DNA of 64,000 nt from Reticulitermes lucifugus (lineage: Eukaryota; Arthropoda; Insecta; Blattodea; Rhinotermitidae): the NCBI GenBank assembly GCA_026260175.1, contig JAKCWW010000925.1, positions 1 to 64,000 on the forward strand, in the 5' to 3' direction. The notes below the pieces were generated by a model that saw only the letters and a program-made list of their open reading frames with translations, did no database searches and was not told the DNA's origin. This document shows, piece by piece, positions 37,820-50,412 of this stretch (position 1 is its first letter; every line of letters starts with the position of its first letter). Position numbers and translations under genes: made by a program.

Positions 37820-40160
37820 CCGAACTGCGTTTTATAAATTCCGTAGTTTTTAAAGTTGTTTATATGTTTTAAGCATTAAATATTACGCACTAAACAATGT
37901 AACAGCATACACAAAGACATTTCAATAGTTTTTTGGCCCCCGGAATAATATGAAAACCGCTCTTATTAATGCCATTTTCAAACTGGTTATCTATTTTCTC
38001 AACTTGATATTGCGTTACTGTTTCCGCTTACGTTACGCTTTCTGTGCGTGACAATGAATATTCAGAAGAAAATAAGACGTCTGGCGATATCATTTTCGGA
38101 GCTTGCGAGTATGATGAACGGTGGAAAAAAAGGACTCTGTTATTTTTAGCAACGATGTTGTGTGGGGGGCTATCGAGCCCCGTAAGTGCTTCCAGGTTCG
38201 CTCATACCTCAACTTACGTAGTACTGTAAATTGAATTGTAGAAGAACAATAGTAAATTTAAAAAGAACACTGATTTTATTCAAATTGTTGGCCACTGATT
38301 TACGTCTGGACCTGTTTCAGTTTCAGATATTCTTGAATACAGTAAAGCGTAATCACACAATGTCACTACTCTCTCCTCTGTGTGCACGAACTCCTGCTAT
38401 CCGCCGTAAAGTATAGAATCTGTCTCTCTTCATTTTTCTTCTAGTATGCTTTATGGTAATTCTTAGTACCGTTGGCGTTATGTTGTTGGTAAGGTCAATG
38501 GGAAGCTTGAGAAGTTTATCTTGGACGTCTAAGGACGGAGAGTGATCCAGGTGAACGTTACGTGTAGCTTAGGGCGACCAGATTGCCTGAGTAAATTAAC
38601 GACACTCTGAAACATTTCAGTGGGTTATACCCTGTTGTAGGACATGATAATTCAAGTGTGATTCTCATCTTTAACTTTATTGCAGGTGTAGATGTTTAAC
38701 CATGCTGCATTCTTTCAACTGTCCTCTAGCGACGGTTAAGTCTTCAAAGACGTTAGCCGGGGTCAGGTCAATGTACGGTCCTTGTCACGTAATTATGACT
38801 TCCAGTATCTCAACCTAAATGCAAGTCCATGAAAATTAGACTCAATTGTTTCAAATGACAGGCATAAAACTTTTCCTTTCATACAAAAATTCAATTGTGA
38901 CGTCACGCACCGGCACTCCAAGAGGGAATGCTCAAAAGAGAGTTGCTTAAAGATGTTTGAGAGTATTGATTGTTGCAGGCTTTAAGTACGTAAGACTAAA
39001 ATGAAAAACAATAGGACATTTCACGAAGTTAACAAAAAATCGGGCATATAAATTTACTCGAAAAGAAGAACATGGGCTTTTGTGGAAAAAACAGGACATG
39101 ATGGAAACAAGGAGGATGCTTCGCTCTGGAAAAAAAAGAGCGCAGGGAATTCTTCCCATTGTAGAACAAACAATCTTTGCTTCATCTAGACACACTCAAT
39201 TTTATTTCCTTTGAAAGGCTTCTCATGTGCACGTCGCAGTAATTGACACTCAAAGCCAATGATTAAATACACATTCACTGTTAATTACTTCATTAACCCA
39301 AAATTTAATTTTCTAGACATCTTTACAGAAGAGAATGTAAGGTCTCTGAACTGGAAGTCTACCACCCCCGCCCCACTCTGCCTCTAAGCTTCTTCGCGAC
39401 CTCAGCTGACTGTGAGTGTAACTACCATTGAATACAAAGTTGACTTGAGAAGGGATTGTTACGAGTCATTACCCAGCGCCTGAAATCTTACGTAATACCT
39501 TCAACTAACAATCATTAATAAATGTACAATGGAATACAGCAGTCACTTTGTACTTTTAAATGCCGTACACTCGGAAATTAATTTATTTCCTAAGAAACGT
39601 TCTATAGATAGCCTAATAATATTATCAAGCCATCTTTAAAGAATAGGTCTTTTTTCGAACAATTACTTTGCAACATCAAATTTTGCATACATTGATGACA
39701 GGAACAAATTTCTGCCTTACCGTCAAAAATACTAAGGCCTTAGACCTACTCAAGAATGATATCTATCAACAAAGATTTAGGACGGCTACTTTGCAAACTT
39801 TAAGGGGAAACCGGCTGCTTGCATCTTCAGCGTAGAAGGTACGTAGTGAGTTTAGGCTGCCATAAAGTTGGAAATTACTGTTTCCAAAACAGTTGATAAC
39901 AGTAGTAAATTCATAGCGTCTGACAGACTCAGAAGCATAGATGTGCCTGTAGTGGCAATTCGAAGATAAGACAGCAACTTATCAATTTACTTCAATCAAA
40001 TTCCTACTAAGGAAATAAGCCATAGCTTACGACAATCGAGAAAAGTAATGGAGGAACGGATTACGAAGCTGTCTTAGAATTATTCACACTTTGGGTTACG
40101 TTGAAAATAATCACAATCGCTTAATTATACGAATGGAGTTTCAAATCTGTGACGACGCAC
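37820..40160. other. no recognisable gene
   Basis: No gene, RNA gene or bounded repeat recognised. Confidence 0.45.
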
Positions 40161-40164
40161 TTCG

Positions 40165-41190
40165 TTATTCATTTTACTTATGAGAGTTGAAACTTCCTTC
40201 CGTTTTTGGGCGCTTTCGCGAAAATTGAGAAAAGCGGCTATCAGCTTCGTCATATCTGTCTGTCTGTCTGCCTGTCTGTATATATGTCTGTTCGCCCGTC
40301 CGCCCGCATGGACCAACTCGGCTCCCAATGGAACGATTTTCATAAAATTTGATATTTGGATATTTTCCGACAATCTGAGAAGAAAATTCAAGTTTAATTA
40401 AAACCTGACAAGAATAAAGGGTACTTTACATGAAGACCTATGCACATTTATGGTAGTATCGCGCTGAGTTCTTACACAAATAAATGTTTCAGAAAATCTT
40501 TGTAGAAAAAATCAAAACACATATCTTATATTAAATACCTTTTCCCAAACATCGTGTCGTTTATGAGCTAGTGTGGAAGTATATGGTAGAACCGGACAGA
40601 CCACTGATGACAATATAATACGGCGCATGCACTTTTTATTTTGGATAACTATAAAACTACATAAACACGTTCAGAATTCATTCATTCTGTAGTCTGTCTT
40701 ACGACAGGTCTGTAATCTCTTTTCACAGCGAGTTCTCCACAAAGAGCAATTTAGTGCTCCCTCTTTCAATTTCCAGTATCTTCTCTTTTCCTTAAGGTCA
40801 TCTAGTAGCTGCTTACGTCTTCTCCCTCGTCTTCCCATCACATCTATCCTTCCTTCTAAATTTCCTTCAATCACGTGTTTCAGAAGGCAGTTTCTATACA
40901 AGATTTGACCAATCTAGTTAGACTTTGTTCTTTTTATTGTATGTAGGATATTCCTTACCTCCTTGACTCTGTGTAATACTTCATTTCTCACACGATCGGT
41001 CCAACTGATCTTCTCCATGATTCTCCAGCACCACATTTCAAAACTTTCCATGTATTTCACTTTCAGTGTATGTGATACTTTTTTATTTCCACTGCAAAAA
41101 TGGTTACACAAACACGTCTCAGCATTACGTTATACGTACATTGCCTGTCTATTTCTTAATAAATATATTGGCTGTTATTTTAAGAATTAC
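40165..41190 (+). repeat. unclassified repeat R, copy 3, split by a LINE
   Basis: Blocks match copy 1 in order: gggcgctttcgcgaaaattg, the gtctgtctgtctgcctgtct stretch, ttcataaaatttgatatttg, gggtactttacatgaagacc (40420-40439) and atatggtagaacc. The end block cgttatacgtacattgcctg lies beyond a LINE fragment (40671-41080). The LINE therefore inserted into this copy and is younger than it. Relative to copy 1 about 300 bp of the middle is absent near the LINE. Confidence 0.7.
40671..41111 (-). pseudogene. LINE ORF2 C-terminal fragment, 5'-truncated (copy 1)
   Basis: The minus strand reads KYMESFEMWCWRIMEKISW, then VRNEVLHRVKEVRNILHTI, then after an in-frame TAG (40914-40916, where a Trp is expected from the pattern NWIG) ILYRNCLLKHVIEGNLEGR, GRRGRRRKQLLDDLKEKR and CRKTDYRMNE. 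This is the region after the reverse transcriptase fingers-palm domain of a non-LTR retrotransposon. The 3' end runs into short (GAAT) repeats near 40671-40686. The 5' truncation lies near 41080, inside repeat R; codons above that belong to R. A second copy lies at 61.3-61.8 kb. Clade not assigned. Confidence 0.8.
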
Positions 41191-41249
41191 TTAAACACAA
41201 ATACACATTGCTTTAAAAGCTATGCACGTGAAATGAAATGAAACATATG

Positions 41250-43680
41250 TTACCACTGTCCTTTAAATAACTAATATAAAATCGAAAAGTTTGCAAATTG
41301 TTAATACTTGGTATTTAACTGTGAGCCCACCGGTAATTAAGAACAGAAGTTGTAAAGATTCTGCGTATTTTAACTTATGACACATTGTGCTGAATTAGTA
41401 ATTATGTTAGTTCACAAAAATTGTAGAGCCGAAAAACGGCCATGCAATATTGAAATATAACGCCTTTGTTTAAACACCTCGAAATTTAGAATGGAATGAC
41501 CGCTCTACCTGCGTAAGTTGTCTGCATTTTAGAGTTGACCACAGTAACTGTCCCTTGTGATAAAACGGAACGTTAGAAAATTGGTAGTGAGGCTCAGGTA
41601 ATTTTGTCCAGTATATGGAAATGTTGCTTGTCCCGTATTGCCCATTTCATTGCATTTGTTGCCCGTAACCATTGTGTAAAAGCATAAAATTAATTCAAGT
41701 GATTACAAAGAATGTTGTTAGTGTGTATGAGTTGGTTTTTTAAACTCTCTTTTTCATTGCTATGTCCTCAGTTTGTAAAATGTGAGTTTTGGCAGGGCGA
41801 ATTTGGCAACAACGGGAAATAAACCAGTGTTTCAATGGCTGCAGGCACGGCAGTAGCTAGAACCCTGATCCTGGATGTAGAGAAGCCACCAATCATGCTT
41901 CATACGTCGGGGGGGGGGGGAGGAGGGAAGTTACCAGTTTATAGTGTCGTACTTCAGATGACTGGTAACGAAATATGACAGTCGACCCTCCCATAGACCC
42001 AATCAGGCAGTTCCTTAGTTCCTTAGCTTGTATACGTAAACAAACATATAAAATCCATAGCACACTGTAGGGGTAACGTCGAAACATTGGACAAAGACAA
42101 GACTTCCACCTGGTCTTCGATGGAAGACACCCAGATAAGTGCTTTTAAAAATCCTTCCGTCTATAATACATCTTCTTCACTTAGCAAAGTGTAGACGAAC
42201 TTATTCCATGCAGAATGCGTATTTTAATCTTTTGTTTTATTTCCCCTCCCTCCCAGCACTTTTCTCGTCAGTAGACCACTGAGTATTTTTGTTAAGTTCC
42301 GTTGTTTTGGGAACCATTAGTGTTCTTGTTGAGTGCACGAGAATATTTTATTTGTTTACTCTGTAGAAAGAATTTTGAATCTGGAACAACATACCGGGGG
42401 TGAGGCTTCAGTGTCACATTAGTGGAAGCAGATCTCATCAATTTGAAGTTTAGACTGTGAAGAATTCAGTTAAACAAAACCAAGATCATAAAGTTGTTTT
42501 CTTCGTGTTTAAAGATGTTATGGAAGAGCCAAGCATCCTGGGGTTATTAATACGTTCTAACATCGAGCGTGTATTATACATGAGCATCAATGTTGCAAGC
42601 TGTTATTTATAACAATTTAATAAAGATTCGTGCCTTTCCTTTCCGTTTTCTTGGTAGAGTAAATTCTCCACTGTTATAAGGAAGTTATGTACTTAGCAAG
42701 GGCACTAAGTAAATCCAAGATATAAAACTCTTTCTTGACAAGCGAACAATATTTATTTCGTTAAGCTGTGCCCTGTCTTTCGTGGAACCAAAATTTTCAT
42801 TATCGTATTCACAGATAGCCGGCACTGCACACTCTTCTGAGCCACTTAAATTGGTCTAGACTTCCAAAACTTATTTCTGTAAAATTCATTCCAGCATTAT
42901 TACGCCGTCTACATTTAAGTCCACCAATAAATTAACATCATCACTCTATACCGGGCTCTGACGTGCTTCTTTCAAATATCTCTTAGCTTTCTTCCACTAT
43001 TTTAATGGTATGTTCTAAATCTTAGTTAAAACGGAAGTGCAGTAAGTCGTACAATTATTTCATACAACATTGAAAACAAAATATGTTACACAGTTATTTG
43101 CCTATACGGTCCTTCTTCTAAGTTCCTCTCTGAACACCTCTAATTGACGTTACTAAAATTTAGAGAAAAAGTTTATGGATTGGATAATAAAAATGCGTTC
43201 TTGGCAGACAAATTCCTTTAAAAACTCCGAAACAAATTGCTCTTTCACACTCACCTGTGATTGTTGATCATTATGGATCTTTCTATAGTGAGATGGCATT
43301 CTGAACTCACGCTGCACAATAGCAGAAGTGTCGATTGGAAAAACCTTTCACACAAAACACATGCTGTTCTGCAGTTTACGCCATCTTGCCTGCGACTGCT
43401 TACTAAATGCGCCAATAGGGCAGCACTATCGAATACAAGAATTTTCGACCATCAGGGTTCTGACACCAGATCCACTAATGAAATTGAAATGCATAGAAAG
43501 GTAGGCATTTAAGGGCAGAGCGTCTTTTATAAAGATGTGTATTTTTGAAAGTGTAAATAATGAGTGATTGTTGTTATAAAATGACAGCCGATAACCTTAA
43601 AAAGTTTTCAATTAAAAATAACCTCTTGCACTGAAAATTATGGTAGAAGCAATTATGGCATATTCGTCCGTGGCGATGAT
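41250..43680. other. no recognisable gene
   Basis: A run of 12 G at 41909-41920 is the only simple repeat of note. Short frames show no domain. Confidence 0.45.
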
Positions 43681-43687
43681 GTTTTAA

Positions 43688-43931
43688 TATAGACATGACT
43701 ATTTATGTTATTTTCACCGTACATTTTTAATGTACATAGTCTTATTCCGACACATGTACACCTTATTATGTCCTATTTAATACATGCTTATGTCACTAAA
43801 GATGTGTAAAGAGTCCTGATGATGAACTGATACAGTTCGAAACATGTCGACTATTTATTGACATAGGCATGTATTAAATAGGACATAATAAAGTGTACAT
43901 TTGTAGGAATAAGACTATAGACATGACTATT
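43688..43931. repeat. fold-back element with hammerhead core and 16-bp duplications
   Basis: The direct repeat tatagacatgactatt occurs at 43688-43703 and 43916-43931 and is the likely target-site duplication. Between them lie two 58-nt arms (43738-43795 and 43859-43916) that are reverse complements with four mismatches, enclosing a 63-nt loop. The loop carries the hammerhead motif at 43812-43852. The element is about 212 bp and has no coding capacity. Size, arms and ribozyme resemble short derivatives of Penelope-like elements, but no reverse transcriptase is present to confirm it. Confidence 0.85.
43812..43852 (+). ncRNA. candidate hammerhead self-cleaving ribozyme
   Basis: Stem I AGTC (43812-43815) pairs with GACT (43849-43852). 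The core CTGATGA (43816-43822) is intact. After one extra T, stem II GAACTG (43824-43829) pairs with CAGTTC (43833-43838) across ATA. GAAA (43839-43842) and the cleavage triplet GTC (43846-43848) are in place. Stem III is only about two pairs, but ACATGT there is self-complementary, as in known dimer-forming hammerheads of retroelements. The extra T at the base of stem II is unusual and could reduce activity. Cleavage would fall after C43848. Confidence 0.7.
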
Positions 43932-43934
43932 GTT

Positions 43935-44870
43935 TTGGGAATTTTCTGTCCTCTTGGGCTTTTCTTAAAGAACAGTATTTTGGAACTTGGTTCTGTGTCC
44001 GTCAGCAGGTAAAAATACTCCTACGTATTTGAGCATTTGTTAAGAACTAGTCTGAGTCACAGGTCACCGGAACGATTTCAAATAACTTTCGAGTGACAGA
44101 AATTCAAGGAAAATATTTGAGTAGCGGATATCAAGAACAAGCCTTCCTTTCCTGCCAAACAATTGAAATAATTCGGGTGATGGCAATCGAATATTTACGA
44201 AAAGACATGTAAATTTGTAACGCACAGTAATTTTAAATTGATTTCTTTATTGGGTAACTTAGGAGTTCGACCTGACTTTTTCGACTACCGATCTTCTGCT
44301 CTACAAATTCTTGCTTTGCTTCTATGTATGATGCGGTGTCTCATTTAGTGCACTGACTGGTTAGAAGCTACGCTGCGTAGTATACGTCAGAAGAGGCGAT
44401 TCTGAATACTTTAGTCAGTATAGTCACCAATTACTCTTTTCCTTGCAGGGGTTCAATCGTAACAGGTAATACAGGGTGCATCAATCAGTACCACTACTGG
44501 CTTACAGCTGGACGAGTGGAATTTTCTCCCCACAAGTTTAGAGACTTTCCTTTATGCCGTTGCACCCAGAAGGGCTCTTAGACCGACACTCCTATCCAAT
44601 TGTATCGGTGGGTGGCCATTTCACCAAAATATAAAGCTTTCGGGGTACAAAACATAAGACACACTTCTGCCTAGTGCCGAGACCAAGAATGCGTCTTCAC
44701 TTTGTGTTAATTAAGCACAAGGCTAATTTGTCTATATGATAATATATGTAAATAACATATCCTGATAAACACTTGCAACAAACGTGTAGTGATCAATCAA
44801 TTTATTACACTATTAAACAGTAAATAGTCTCTTCCCTCAATCAATACTTTAACAAACTTATGCACTTAAT
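43935..44870. other. no recognisable gene
   Basis: Nothing recognised. acagggtgcatcaatcagta near 44472 has a transposon-end flavour but no partner. Confidence 0.4.
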
Positions 44871-44894
44871 AAAACACATTCAGAAATACAATAC

Positions 44895-44960
44895 TCCTAT
44901 AACACGCCTAAATGTTTCGGCACCAAGGTGCCAAATTCAGGGAGATATTCTGACAAAGGA
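44895..44960 (-). ncRNA. decayed hammerhead-like motif
   Basis: On the minus strand CTGAATT (two bases off CTGANGA) is followed by T, a perfect six-pair stem II GGCACC-TT-GGTGCC, then GAAACATTTAGG. The layout equals that of the motif at 43812, but the core and the cleavage triplet have diverged. It is likely an inactive relic of the same class of element. Confidence 0.5.
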
Positions 44961-44969
44961 GTAAAAGGT

Positions 44970-46870
44970 CAGCACGCTTAACTACGCATTATTTCGGAAA
45001 ATTACAAGATGTGTTCCAAATGAACTTCCGTAGTACCATTCGACTAAGCATTATTATATAGTTTTTATATTGCATTTTTCTTGTGTGCTCATTTATGCAC
45101 GTAAGGTGCGTGCCTTGCGAATTTACTTCTGAGATTTACAATTTAACGACAATATTTGCCACACTATAAGCAAAACGCTACGCGGGACAAGCCGTACCAG
45201 GCGCTTGTCTCAGGTATTTAGTTTAGAAAAGCTGGAACCATTATAAATCAACACGAGTATGGTGTTGCTGTTTTCGCCACAAAAAAAATGTTTTGTGAAC
45301 AACTAGTGGGCCTCGTCTACGATTGTATATCTACTTAATGTACAAAAGAGTGGAACGTTTTTGGCCACACAACTTGGGAAATGAACATTTTCAAACTCTG
45401 CTTTAATCTTTCACGTCATTTGTTATGCATTGTTTTAGACGAAGGTACTGCTTAGACATAAATCACTACAGATACTAACTATTATTTCCGTTATATTTTT
45501 AGGTAACGACTTAACGAACTGACCAACTCCATAAAGTAAGACCATTCTTAGGAATGTCCTCAGCTAATCAAGCAACTTTCCACACTTCGCGAAACCCGAC
45601 CTTTCCTGGGCCTTTCATCTCAGATGATCATTCAATAAAGCGGAAATATGCAAGATCGTATTTAAACAAAGAAATAATAAGTGCACATTTTTGGTTTATT
45701 TTCTTATGAATCCCTTACCATGTTTATAAGATCCTGTCAATTTTCCCCATCCTACGCCAGATGAATTCAATCCTTTGTTAAAGACATTCCCTATAAAAAG
45801 TTAATTTAGAAAATTATCTAACTATTATAATAGTTATGGATATTAATAAAAATTAATTTTACGTTATTTACATATTTTATGGAGGTGCCATTCTTCTTTG
45901 GAGAAATTGAAGAAAATGTGTATGTTTTTTAAATAAATTAGTATTTAAGAAAGAGAAAGTAATTATTCAATTAATTTTAGTTTAATTATATTTCTTTGTG
46001 ATTATTTTTTCGATAATTCTTTCTCAGGCCCCAAATAAAATTCGTTATGTTTACTTCTCCTCCAGAAAATTATGTCTTCTTAATTCCGATAGTAATTGCT
46101 TGCCTCTGAATTTTTTCACTCTGTTCCATGCAAAGGTACCAACATCAAATAAAGAAAAAATATAACAGCCAACATATTAAATCGGGCTTTAGAACGGTTA
46201 AACTTGTTACCATAGTCTGATCATCTTATAAGCTCCCTCTTGGTTTTAGTAACGTGGACACAACTGTTTGCGGTTTTTATTGGAAACGCGAGGTGAATTT
46301 TAAGCAGTTTCGTCAGAGTAAAGCGACTGGAGCGCCGCCAAATTGTCCCCGAGGAAGTAACGCGTAAAGAATAACAGCAGAATGTCATCACCATAATACC
46401 ACAAGCTGGCAGGCACTTGTTGACTTGTGGTTTTCTAAGTCACTCCAGCGACAGGCTTTAACGTATTTGCTTTCCTGCGGTACCCACATCCTACCGCCCA
46501 CGAAACTTGTTTCGTTACTCATATGCAGATTCGAATTGCGTTTACTTTAGATCCGGGCTGTAATCTCTCGCTCTCTCTCTCTCTCTGTCCCTTCCTTTCT
46601 CGTATTCATGAAGAATTTTTCTGGAATGACAAGGCATTTGCTTATTGGAAGTAATGACGGATGTTGGACGAAGTCAACTATACAGAAGAAAATTAAAGAC
46701 ATGATTAGATAAAAGCAAAATAATTAGATCTGGCGTATATAATGCTTGTAGTTCCAGGCAAACTTTAAAAGAATCATCACAATAACGATTCTTATAAACT
46801 TTTCCTTAAAACTTCAATGTTGTTATGGCAAATATTATGAATCCTAAAATTTATGATAGTTATGGCAACT
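44970..46870. other. no gene; (CT)n run
   Basis: Contains a (CT)n microsatellite at about 46564-46586. No gene recognised. Confidence 0.45.
46564..46586. repeat. (CT)n microsatellite
   Basis: About eleven CT units with one interruption. Confidence 0.85.
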
Positions 46871-46876
46871 GATTCT

Positions 46877-47100
46877 ACAGGGTATAATCTTAAAGCGGAA
46901 CCAATTTATAGGAACTACAAACCGGCTTTTAGCTGTACTGCTTAGAGACAGATGACGCAGCCCGCTCTGCAGTACTCAGTCGCACGAGTCCGGCATAATG
47001 CGGGATTACACGCCGTAGAGCAGCGACATCAATTACCGCACAGCAACTGATGATATTCTCCGCTTTGAATACTCATTTCGGCTTTAAAAAATCACCCTGT
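46877..47100. mobile_element. candidate MITE with ACAGGGT inverted ends
   Basis: The left end acagggtataatcttaaagc is matched by the reverse complement of the right end, acagggtgattttttaaagc, over about 16 of 22 positions. The 224-bp interior is non-coding. No convincing target-site duplication was found, so the superfamily is open and chance is not excluded. Confidence 0.45.
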
Positions 47101-47104
47101 CACT

Positions 47105-50100
47105 AAAGCTTTAAAAAGTGACCTCTCTGTGGGATTGGGACATGTGATTATCATTCATCTAAGCTGCTGTGAAAGAAACACCCCTGAAGTTTACTAATTC
47201 AGAGTTCGTGGGATTTACCCATTGAAGGTATTGATTCCATTAGACATCGCTTAACATCAGAAATAAACCCAATAAGTAGAACAGGCAACGTAACACCATC
47301 ACGACACTTGGCGTGACTACAGTGTAAGTTCACCGCGTGCTAATGTTTAACGATATCCGAGTGTTTCACGAGTCACTGCGAGTAGGTTATTTATGTCAAC
47401 ACTGCCATCCAGTGCTCAAATAATGAAATAATCAGGAATAAATTACTTTGTGAATATTATTTCGATATGTACTTTAAACCTTTTAATGAATGTAATAAAT
47501 TATTGGTATGTTTTTGATTTATTGTTAAACAAGAATATTCAGTGCTGTGAATTCTATATAAGGAACATCAAATGAAACCAAAAGGCATTATCATGAAGAC
47601 ATCAATTTACCATGGATACGTATAAGAAAGTAGGCTATTAAAACCTCAATTTCAAATTTTGAAGTTTTTTCATGCCCACGAAATGGTTGTCACCTAAATG
47701 CATTACATAACCAATAACGTAAATATATACATTTTTGTTATTTTAACAGGCAAGGAACGGCAGACATGACAGTTGCATTCACATTTTTTCGGTATACCTG
47801 AAAGTAAAGGGTATACTTAGGAAACCTAAGCGAATGTAAATTTTTAAAAATAATACCGGATTGTGAATAAATATACTGCGAGGATGTAGGCTGGAGTCAT
47901 CGTGTTTGTCTCTTTTAAATGCAATTAAACAAATTTATTACTATTTCTCAAACATGATAATGAAAATAAGCAGTTTTTTCTTTGCCAATCTTGCTTCAGT
48001 TACGCTGTAGTAGATACAAAATAAACAATCTCAAAATAGTTATGCAAGCTCTCTAACCCATGGAACTTTTCACGAGTTTTCGATGTCTCTGATGTTACTG
48101 GCGTCAGATTTCAAATACATATACAAGAGCTGGGGAGAAGAATAACAAATACTCAGATCTGTGAATTATGAAATATCCCACAAATAGGTCTGTTTAATTT
48201 GACTTTCTAAACAGTTTGACCTAAATCTAATGATGTATAATCCAAAGGTTGTCGTTTCAAAATTAGAAAAAATAACAGAATAAATTTGTTGCTTCTAAAT
48301 ATTATTACTTATTTTTAAACTCATTAGACCTCATACAGCCTACATAGTTGAAATAACTTCCACAAGGAAGAAAAGAATAAGGAAAATATAATTCAATTCC
48401 TAAAAAGTTTATTTTAAATCAATAAAAAGCGGCGTCACTGCTTCCTTACGCTGAGTTCTAACAATTTCGTTCAATTTTCAACAACAGTATGATCTCGCTT
48501 TAACTTAACCTCGCGTCCACTGATGACCACTGGCAGAAATGAATTAAATATGGACGTGCTAAGGCCATTACCTGGTTCATTTGCTGTTTATAAAACCTCA
48601 CCACAAACCTCAGTGTGATTACTATCACTGTGTGGAAAGTACTCATTCACATTCATTGGCGGATCCTGCAGCAAATTAGCATAATCCCAGAGCTGATTTA
48701 TATCTGCTCCTACCGGATCACAGAATGGATGAGTTAATGGATCCATATGCCATGCAATATTTTATTCAGCATACCAGTTCAGTGTGGAGCGAAACGTCAT
48801 CAAGAGAGTGAGGTGTGATATACGGGCTGGTGCACGAAGAATCAGAGTTATACAGCAGTCAATTTTTTGAGAGGCAATTATGCAAGGAGGTAGATATTTA
48901 AAGACGCATTGCAAACTACGTTCGAAAAGTGTGCCAGGAATTGTGTCGTGTGTCCGCTATGTTTATCGTATAATTTGACTAATGTTAAAGTAAATAACTT
49001 TTAAATGCTTCGTGACGTAAGAGTGACACCTGAAATGAACAAAGAACATAACACATGGAGATCTATATTGTATTAAGTTTTGTGTAAAGAGGTAAATTCT
49101 TTTGAGTTTACGAAAACAAAACACAACCAGTTCGTTTCTGGCTTTATTTTTGAAAGCCCAAAGTATTTCTACATTAAACCTGCATGGTTATTTAAAACTA
49201 ATAACACTTTAATTCTCCTTTTGTGACAGAAGAAATTATTTTAGTGCATTTTCCTCATTTTAAAAGGGTACGTATTTTTACGCATAAAAAATTATGTTTA
49301 CTAATAAATTACTGGGGTAAAGCATGCAGCGTTTTGCAAAAAGTAACCACTTTCTTTACAAAGAAAATCCTGATAATTATATTACATTAATTTATTATTC
49401 ATATAATAATATTTTCCAAAGTCAAAAACATATTTTTCATCGACAAACCGCCGTAAAGGTTTGTTTTTAAGATAAAATGGAAAGAGAACTATTTCTTTCA
49501 CAGGCATTTTTAGACGTTAAATTATTCAAATCACAAGTTACTGGGGTTCCTGAGGAAGAATTTCGTTTCGTAGAAAGGAAGGTGTTATGCGTTATTTAGT
49601 TGAGCATTCTGGGCATTATCTTTTGTTTTGACAAGGAGCCTTAAAAAATTCGATTTTCGCTTCTGAGTTATGAAGTTTTTCTCTTAACATTAAAGTTTTC
49701 ACTTAGTATCAAGAAGAGTTAAGGGATTCTTTAAATACTTCCGTCCATAGTACATTAATTGAAGTTGTCAATAGTGTTTGTCAAATACTAATATAAGTGG
49801 CTACTTATGTTCTTCATATATTTACTAGATACCTTCAGTGCCAGATGGGCTGGCAATCTTCCTATAATTATGATCTGGAATCTCAGAATTTCGTACACAT
49901 TCTTACGAAACTATTTGTGATTTTTAAGTTAACACGTTCCACACAACTTCGTAAAGTTACCAAGAAGGCCTCGCTGCATTAAGTAATGAAAAGCATAAAT
50001 CCTCAGTCTCACTTATCCACACTCAAATATACTCTTCTCACAGATATGTTGAATATCGTACCAATCATGTGTGTTCTTTTTTTCAGTTTCTTTCATTTCG

Positions 50101-50400
50101 CTCTTCATAAAATGCCTGTTCCCACTATATAATAACGTCCTTTGGTTGTTTGAGTTCTTGCATTGAATTGTACGAATATTCATTACGAAGATCTAGACCT
50201 ACTCCTGCTAAAAGTCAGGAATTACTTTTAGCATCGTGAGTATGATATTAATACTTGTAAAATATTGTGTATTCAGGAGGCCTTGTCATTTTTTAAAAGA
50301 ATGGGAGAGATGGGATCAACAGATGAACCACGTCTCCACATGAAAGCTCATCGTAACACCTAATTTAAAAATGAAAATCAAAGAGTAGGAAAAATCTTAA
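47105..50400. other. no recognisable gene
   Basis: More than 3 kb of AT-rich sequence in which I recognise neither gene nor bounded repeat. Confidence 0.45.
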
Positions 50401-50412
50401 AGAATTCACTCT

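Noticed and set aside
42050-42095. Hammerhead motif around gtcgaaacattgg
   Set aside because: No matching core or stem II.
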